A stretch of DNA of 5,764 nucleotides, from NCBI GenBank assembly GCA_017303735.1, contig JAFLCF010000247.1, positions 1-5,764 on the forward strand, written 5' to 3'. A program made the translations under genes and the position numbers. Positions 1-3,327 of this stretch are shown piece by piece. The notes under the pieces are model-generated. The model saw only the letters and a program-made list of their open reading frames with translations, searched no databases and was not told the DNA's origin. Source of the stretch: Anaerolineae bacterium (GTDB taxonomy: Bacteria > Chloroflexota > Anaerolineae > Anaerolineales > Villigracilaceae). Numbering within the stretch: the first letter of the stretch is position 1; every line of letters starts with the position of its first letter.

Positions 1-36
1 GGGAATGCTCGTGCCTTTTTCGATGTCGTTTTTCAT
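1..36 (-). CDS. Start of an unidentified gene (partial, 12 codons)
   Basis: An ATG at 36-34 opens a frame that stays open to the window edge and reads MKNDIEKGTSIP. A good ribosome binding site, AGGAG (minus strand, plus positions 45-49), lies 8 nt before it. The gene follows the restriction-modification gene on the same strand after a 48-nt gap, and I see no terminator hairpin in that gap, so the two may be co-transcribed. Twelve residues are too few to name a family. An overlapping ATG at 44-42 in another frame is too close to the same AGGAG to be the likely start. Translation start: fairly likely. Function: unknown. Confidence 0.5.
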   Translation of the reverse strand, partial: MKNDIEKGTSIP

Positions 37-84
37 ACTGCATACTCCTGTTACATGAATTTAAATTATTCTTCTAGGGCATTA

Positions 85-2964
85 TCACTTGCTTCTCTCC
101 AAATTCAACGCCAACAGCCGCTCCAAAATCTCCTCATCGGACAAGGTATTCTCCCAGCCGTAGGCGGCGAAGACAGCGTCATCTAACTTCTTGTGTGCCA
201 GCTCCAGCCAGGTGGGACGTTGGTTATACAGGTTCGTGAGCGTGCGCTTGACCGTCGACGAGACCTCGGAGGTCTTTTTGGACGGTTTCAAGGACTTGGA
301 GTCTTCCAGTGAGACCTCCGAGGTCTGGAGCCAGCGATCTCGTTGCTCGACCAACTCTTTTGCAGCGGACGCGATGGCGGCGACCTTTTGGTTCTTTGGC
401 TCCGACCCCGGCACGTAGGGGAAGGGGAAGGTTTCAAAGGTGGTGGTAGGTGTATAACGCGGGCGATCTTCTAAAGATGTTCCTTGTTTTAATGCCCAAA
501 CTTCATGAAGTTTGGAGTGTAATACACCGAAGAAATAATCATCATCTCTTGCAATCACTAGGGTTCCTTGATTGCATAATATATTCTTTTCTATCCAGAC
601 AAAGATTCTGTGTTTTGAAACTCCTGGCGTAGCGATAAACCTAGATTTATTTTTCAATGCTTTTCTTAAACCGGGACGTGCTTCTGCGTATTGCCACCAT
701 TTTTGAGCATAAGCCGCACGCCGGTTTTGTGAGCGTACAGGATATACATGCTTTTTTACATACTCAAAAGGCATTTCATAACCAGCCGCTTCTTCTTCGT
801 TCATTAACGCAAAATCAATAGTCCATTTGTTTCGTTGTTCTTGCACTAAATCAATCGCGCTTGCAACACGCTTAACTACATCCGAATTAGGTTTTCCATT
901 AGGGTTGCCAGTAGTGCCGAGCATCGTTTTTGCTAATTCTTCATCAATATCAAACGGACCTTTCGCAGATGGGCCCATAAAACAAATGCCAATGTTCTCA
1001 TCTAATTGTTTGGATTTAGTCACATTTGTAGTTGAAGTGAGGTCTGCATTTATTTCATTTACTGAAACATTATCAAGGTTTTTTTCTCTTATCTTTCCAT
1101 TATCAAAACCAACCATAGAAACACGAACTGCCGCGCCATCCAAAACCCAATCTCGGTCAGATTGCGCCCAGAAAATATCGCCAGTTTCTTTGATTCTTTC
1201 CAAAACTTTTCGGTTGACACCGCCCCGAATGGAATTTGTCGCAAGCAAACCAGCTCGCTTTGCCTTGCCTTCTTCAATCATGGCGCGGGCTTTTTCAAAC
1301 CAGTAACAAACCAAGTCTGCAAAAGCAGGTACACGTCCTTCGTATAATTTGAAAAGTGTATTTACATAGTCATCGCCTAATTCGGCGCGAATCTTATTGC
1401 CACCCAAAAACGGCGGGTTGCCGAGGATGACATCCACGGCGGGCCACTCGGGTTCAATCACGATCTTACCTTGCTCGGGCGCACTCTTCAGTGCCGTATC
1501 TATCGTTTCTAGCAATTCATCTCGATCCATCAACGCGTTGGGACCGTACGACATCAGCGCATCTCTGTGCCTGATGTTCTGAGACTTCTTCAAAATCGGC
1601 TCTTTGGGTTGACCATACCCGTTATCTCTCAGCCATTGAATGTAGCCGATCTGAATCGTCATCTGCGCCAGTTCGTGCGCGTACTCGTTGGTTTCAATGC
1701 CAAACAACTGCGCCGGGGTCACGGTCACAAAGGGGCGCGGCATGCCCATCTCTTCGGCAAAGGCAGCCACTTCATTTTGCAAATCTAACAACAAGCGCAA
1801 GGCAACATACAAAAAGTTGCCGCTTCCACAAGCCGGGTCAAGCACTTTCACGGCAGCGACCTTGTCCATGAAAGCCAGCAAACCACTTTGAATCTTTTTC
1901 CTCAACCCTTCTTTCGTCTTTCCTCTTTCTTTACCTTGTTCTTCAACCTTCAACCTTCGACATTCAACCTGCAACTCCGTCCACTCACGGCGCAAAGGAG
2001 CCATCAACACCGGTTCCACGATCAATAAAATATCGTCTTCACCCGTGTAATGTGCGCCAAGTTGTGAACGTTTGGAAGGGTCAAGTCCGCGCTCGAACAA
2101 GGTGCCAAAGATAGACGGTTTAATGGCGCCCCAATCCAAGCCGTCAATATCGGCGATGATGTCCATATCCGCGCCGTCCATTTTCAGCACGCGGTCATCG
2201 TCGAACAAGCCGCCATTGAAGTGCAGAATCTTATCCGAGCCGAAATATCCGCCCGTGTTCATGGCACGGAAGAGTTGCCGCAATACTTCTTGAAAATCGC
2301 CCGCGTTGCGGCGCGTCTGTTCGAGTAGGCGTGGGAAGAGCCTCTCAGGCAACAGACCAATATCTTCGGCGAACAAACAGAACAACAAGCGAATCAGAAA
2401 ATGCGCCACGTCTTGCGGCGTCTCACCGTAATCGCGCAGGTTCTTGGCAAGCTTGGCAAACTTCTCTGCCGCCTCACGCGTTACGCTTTCAATCGTCTCT
2501 TTGGGTTTCAGGTCTTCGGGGCTGCTAAAAACTTTTTTGAGCAGTTGAATGCTCTCAGGCTTGAGCAGGTCATCGAGCGCGAGGGTATACGTGCGCGTGG
2601 GCAGGTTGGTGTAATTGGTTCGGATGACGATAAAGTTAATGTCGGAGACTACAAGCACGGGCGGATTCTGAAGCGCATCGCGATAACGGAGAAGCTGTTC
2701 ATACGCTTTATCCAGGTCTGCATCCTTGCCCTTATACTCCCAACCAAAAAAGCCGAGCTTCGCCACATCTGCCCAGCCTTGTCCGCCGCTGGTTTTTGCC
2801 GCACCCATCTCAAAAGCAAAGCGCGTGCCGGTCGGGTCATAATCGTTCGGGGTCTGATGCCCCACAAGCTGGCACAGATCAAGAAAATGTTCCTGATAGG
2901 TTTGTTTTTCCCGCGCCGTAACGCGCTTCCATTTGCTAATAAATTCCTGCGGAGTGATCGGCAT
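85..2964 (-). CDS. Type IIL (MmeI-like) restriction endonuclease / adenine-N6 DNA methyltransferase
   Basis: A single 959-residue protein that should both methylate adenine in a specific DNA site and cut DNA at a fixed distance from unmodified sites, using S-adenosylmethionine. Numbering from the ATG at 2964, the N-terminal nuclease domain has the MmeI-type motif D66-X9-E76-Y-K78, apparently intact. A helical spacer follows (about 150-320, including LGAHYT near 303-308). The gamma-class methyltransferase domain shows motif I, DPACGSG (376-382), and the catalytic motif IV, NPPF (516-519). The target-recognition domain spans roughly 608-828. A helical C-terminus includes RTLTNLYNQRP (907-917). 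Length fits the family (about 900-1000). MmeI-like enzymes work without separate R, M or S genes, and none is seen here. The start is chosen because the protein then begins MPITPQEF, as relatives do, behind a good AAGGGA site; a GTG at 3006-3004 would add 14 residues. Domain limits are estimates. The DNA recognition site cannot be read from the sequence. Confidence 0.93.
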   Translation of the reverse strand: MPITPQEFISKWKRVTAREKQTYQEHFLDLCQLVGHQTPNDYDPTGTRFAFEMGAAKTSGGQGWADVAKLGFFGWEYKGKDADLDKAYEQLLRYRDALQNPPVLVVSDINFIVIRTNYTNLPTRTYTLALDDLLKPESIQLLKKVFSSPEDLKPKETIESVTREAAEKFAKLAKNLRDYGETPQDVAHFLIRLLFCLFAEDIGLLPERLFPRLLEQTRRNAGDFQEVLRQLFRAMNTGGYFGSDKILHFNGGLFDDDRVLKMDGADMDIIADIDGLDWGAIKPSIFGTLFERGLDPSKRSQLGAHYTGEDDILLIVEPVLMAPLRREWTELQVECRRLKVEEQGKERGKTKEGLRKKIQSGLLAFMDKVAAVKVLDPACGSGNFLYVALRLLLDLQNEVAAFAEEMGMPRPFVTVTPAQLFGIETNEYAHELAQMTIQIGYIQWLRDNGYGQPKEPILKKSQNIRHRDALMSYGPNALMDRDELLETIDTALKSAPEQGKIVIEPEWPAVDVILGNPPFLGGNKIRAELGDDYVNTLFKLYEGRVPAFADLVCYWFEKARAMIEEGKAKRAGLLATNSIRGGVNRKVLERIKETGDIFWAQSDRDWVLDGAAVRVSMVGFDNGKIREKNLDNVSVNEINADLTSTTNVTKSKQLDENIGICFMGPSAKGPFDIDEELAKTMLGTTGNPNGKPNSDVVKRVASAIDLVQEQRNKWTIDFALMNEEEAAGYEMPFEYVKKHVYPVRSQNRRAAYAQKWWQYAEARPGLRKALKNKSRFIATPGVSKHRIFVWIEKNILCNQGTLVIARDDDYFFGVLHSKLHEVWALKQGTSLEDRPRYTPTTTFETFPFPYVPGSEPKNQKVAAIASAAKELVEQRDRWLQTSEVSLEDSKSLKPSKKTSEVSSTVKRTLTNLYNQRPTWLELAHKKLDDAVFAAYGWENTLSDEEILERLLALNLERSK
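261..275. repeat. 15-bp palindrome, copy 1 (AGACCTC-G-GAGGTCT)
   Basis: A perfect 7-bp inverted repeat around a central G, inside the C-terminal linker of the MmeI-like gene, where it encodes TSEVS (residues 898-902 from the ATG at 2964). A second copy lies at 312-326 and differs only in the central base. On the plus strand it is followed by five T, but it sits inside a gene and the centre leaves no proper loop, so I do not call it a terminator. It is probably a member of a dispersed palindrome family; only the two copies are seen directly. Confidence 0.75.
312..326. repeat. 15-bp palindrome, copy 2 (AGACCTC-C-GAGGTCT)
   Basis: Same arms as the copy at 261-275, with central C instead of G, 36 nt away. 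It again encodes TSEVS (residues 881-885), because both copies sit in the same reading frame. The stretch between the copies encodes a short Lys/Ser-rich linker ahead of the conserved RTLTNLYNQRP block, where a length change would be tolerated. Confidence 0.75.
1942..1976. repeat. Degenerate heptanucleotide tandem repeat, 5 units of TTCAACC type
   Basis: Five consecutive 7-nt units read on the plus strand: TTCAACC, TTCAACC, TTCGACA, TTCAACC, TGCAACT. They lie inside the MmeI-like gene (residues about 330-341), in the charged linker between the helical spacer and the methyltransferase domain. Since 7 is not a multiple of 3, gain or loss of one unit would shift the frame before the catalytic motifs. 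Only three units are identical, so slippage is probably slow. Confidence 0.7.
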
Positions 2965-2971
2965 AATAAAA

Positions 2972-2977
2972 TCCCTT
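2972..2977 (-). promoter_or_regulatory. Ribosome binding site deciding the ATG start of the MmeI-like gene
   Basis: AAGGGA on the minus strand, 7 nt before the ATG at 2964-2962. This supports the internal ATG over the longer GTG start at 3006. That GTG has its own possible site, AGGTG at 3017-3013, 6 nt upstream, so the choice also rests on the family-like N-terminus MPITPQEF. Confidence 0.6.
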
Positions 2978-2993
2978 TGAGTAATTTTACCCG

Positions 2994-3008
2994 AAGTGAC
3001 CGTCACTT
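2994..3008. promoter_or_regulatory. Operator-like palindrome AAGTGAC-C-GTCACTT
   Basis: A perfect 7-bp inverted repeat with a single central base, 30-44 nt upstream of the ATG of the MmeI-like gene. A weak -10-like TAAAAT (minus strand, 2989-2984) lies just downstream, so a protein bound here could block or assist transcription of the restriction gene. The role is inferred; no regulator gene is visible in the window. If translation starts at the GTG at 3006, the palindrome would be partly coding. Confidence 0.4.
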
Positions 3009-3044
3009 TTTACACCTACCCTCCCCAAATTCCACTCTGCCCTG

Positions 3045-3050
3045 TATAAT
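3045..3050 (+). promoter_or_regulatory. P1: -10 box of the alaS leader transcript
   Basis: A perfect TATAAT. No -35 match is seen at the usual 16-18 bp spacing. A start about 7 nt downstream would fall at A3057, A3058 or A3060, so the leader ORF (ATG at 3060) would have a 5' untranslated region of 0-3 nt. There is no Shine-Dalgarno sequence before that ATG, which agrees with leaderless initiation. Confidence 0.6.
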
Positions 3051-3059
3051 CGCGCCAAT

Positions 3060-3143
3060 ATGAAAACCATCTTCAACCCGTCCGCAGCCGCTCAAGCTAC
3101 CGCCGCCGCTACATGCGCGCTCTGTGAACCTGCCACGGCTTGA
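3060..3143 (+). CDS. Ala-rich leader peptide of alaS (27 aa)
   Basis: A short ORF from ATG (3060) to TGA (3141-3143). Ten of its 27 residues are alanine; residues 9-17 read AAAQATAAA, with further Ala at 20, 25 and 27. It starts immediately after the P1 -10 box, ends 21 nt before an intrinsic terminator, and precedes alaS. This is the arrangement of leader peptides whose translation measures the supply of one charged tRNA, known for the his, leu, thr, trp and pheST operons of enterobacteria. The inferred role is to sense Ala-tRNA by ribosome stalling at 3084-3110. No signal peptide or domain is visible, and the peptide itself probably has no function. The alternative is a chance ORF in GC-rich sequence; the Ala run, the base pairing described for the attenuator and the identity of the downstream gene argue against that. 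Confidence 0.72.
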   Translation: MKTIFNPSAAAQATAAATCALCEPATA

Positions 3144-3191
3144 GACGGAACCGAAAGGAAACCCAGTCCCGAAACCGAACAGGTTCTCGGG
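3121..3191 (+). promoter_or_regulatory. Antiterminator of the proposed alaS attenuator
   Basis: GAACCTG (3126-3132, inside the leader ORF) is exactly complementary to CAGGTTC (3180-3186). After one T/T mismatch, pairing can continue between 3121-3124 and 3188-3191, with two G-U pairs. The 3' strand of this helix takes up the terminator loop and most of its 3' arm, so the two structures exclude each other. A ribosome stalled on the Ala codons 3084-3110 leaves 3126-3132 free, giving antitermination. A ribosome at the TGA (3141) covers it, giving termination. I found no convincing partner for 3126-3132 further upstream, so the classical 1:2 hairpin appears to be absent. Confidence 0.65.
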
Positions 3192-3203
3192 ACTTTTTAT
3201 TTG
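3165..3203 (+). terminator. Intrinsic terminator / attenuator before alaS
   Basis: The lower stem AGTCCCGA (3165-3172) pairs with TCGGGACT (3187-3194). After a bulged C3186, AACC (3173-3176) pairs with GGTT (3182-3185) around the loop GAACA. A T-rich tract (3194-3203, TTTTTATTTG-like) follows directly. It lies 21 nt after the leader stop codon and 124 nt before the alaS ATG, so it would stop P1 transcription unless the antiterminator forms. Confidence 0.85.
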
Positions 3204-3207
3204 TGTA

Positions 3208-3271
3208 TGTAGGGGCGACCCGCCCAGATGGATAGGACAGACTTGCTCAGCCCTGAAGGGTCGCCCCTGCA
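3208..3271. repeat. 64-nt inverted-repeat element between attenuator and alaS
   Basis: Arms of 14 nt (3208-3221 and 3258-3271, GTAGGGGCGACCC type) pair with a single G-T mismatch around a 36-nt centre. A smaller hairpin, GGGCG/CGCCC (3213-3217/3221-3225), is nested in the left arm. It has the size and symmetry of a small non-coding palindromic repeat (REP- or MITE-like) and holds no ORF worth calling. Target-site duplications are not evident. It shares the 9-mer GTAGGGGCG and the 7-mer CCCGCCC with a segment inside alaS at 4960-4982. It may instead act as a second hairpin in the leader RNA. Confidence 0.7.
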
Positions 3272-3280
3272 ACCTTCCAT

Positions 3281-3289
3281 TGGTATAAT
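3281..3289 (+). promoter_or_regulatory. P2: extended -10 promoter of alaS
   Basis: TGGTATAAT, an extended -10 (TGn before a perfect TATAAT); no -35 match is seen. The expected start near 3296 gives a 5' untranslated region of about 32 nt that keeps the alaS ribosome binding site. It lies downstream of the terminator and the inverted repeat, so transcripts from it would escape attenuation. Confidence 0.55.
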
Positions 3290-3312
3290 TCGCCAGCCAT
3301 TTTCAGAAAATT

Positions 3313-3316
3313 GGAG
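3313..3316 (+). promoter_or_regulatory. Ribosome binding site of alaS
   Basis: GGAG within TTGGAG, 11 nt before the ATG at 3328. The spacing is somewhat long, but it is the only purine-rich match before the start, and the reading frame begins with the usual AlaRS N-terminus. Confidence 0.55.
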
Positions 3317-3327
3317 TTTTCACCGCT

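Noticed and set aside
261..280. Intrinsic terminator formed by the palindrome and T5 on the plus strand
   Set aside because: It is inside the minus-strand gene, no plus-strand gene ends there, and the central base leaves no adequate loop. The second copy has no T-run.
85..2964. BREX PglX or DISARM-type methyltransferase
   Set aside because: No partner genes of those systems are present, and the N-terminal D-X9-EYK nuclease motif together with the C-terminal RTLTNLYN block points to MmeI-like enzymes.
2401..3063. 220-codon plus-strand ORF opposite the N-terminal half of the restriction gene
   Set aside because: It is antisense to a clearly conserved protein, has no recognisable domain, and owes its length to codon bias of the opposite strand. 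The same applies to 827-1306.
3003..3272. 89-codon minus-strand ORF across the intergenic region
   Set aside because: It runs through the terminator and both arms of the inverted repeat, and no family is recognisable.
3045..3327. T-box riboswitch upstream of alaS
   Set aside because: The leader RNA before the terminator is only about 110 nt, with no T-box bulge or specifier-loop architecture; the Ala-rich ORF explains the region better.
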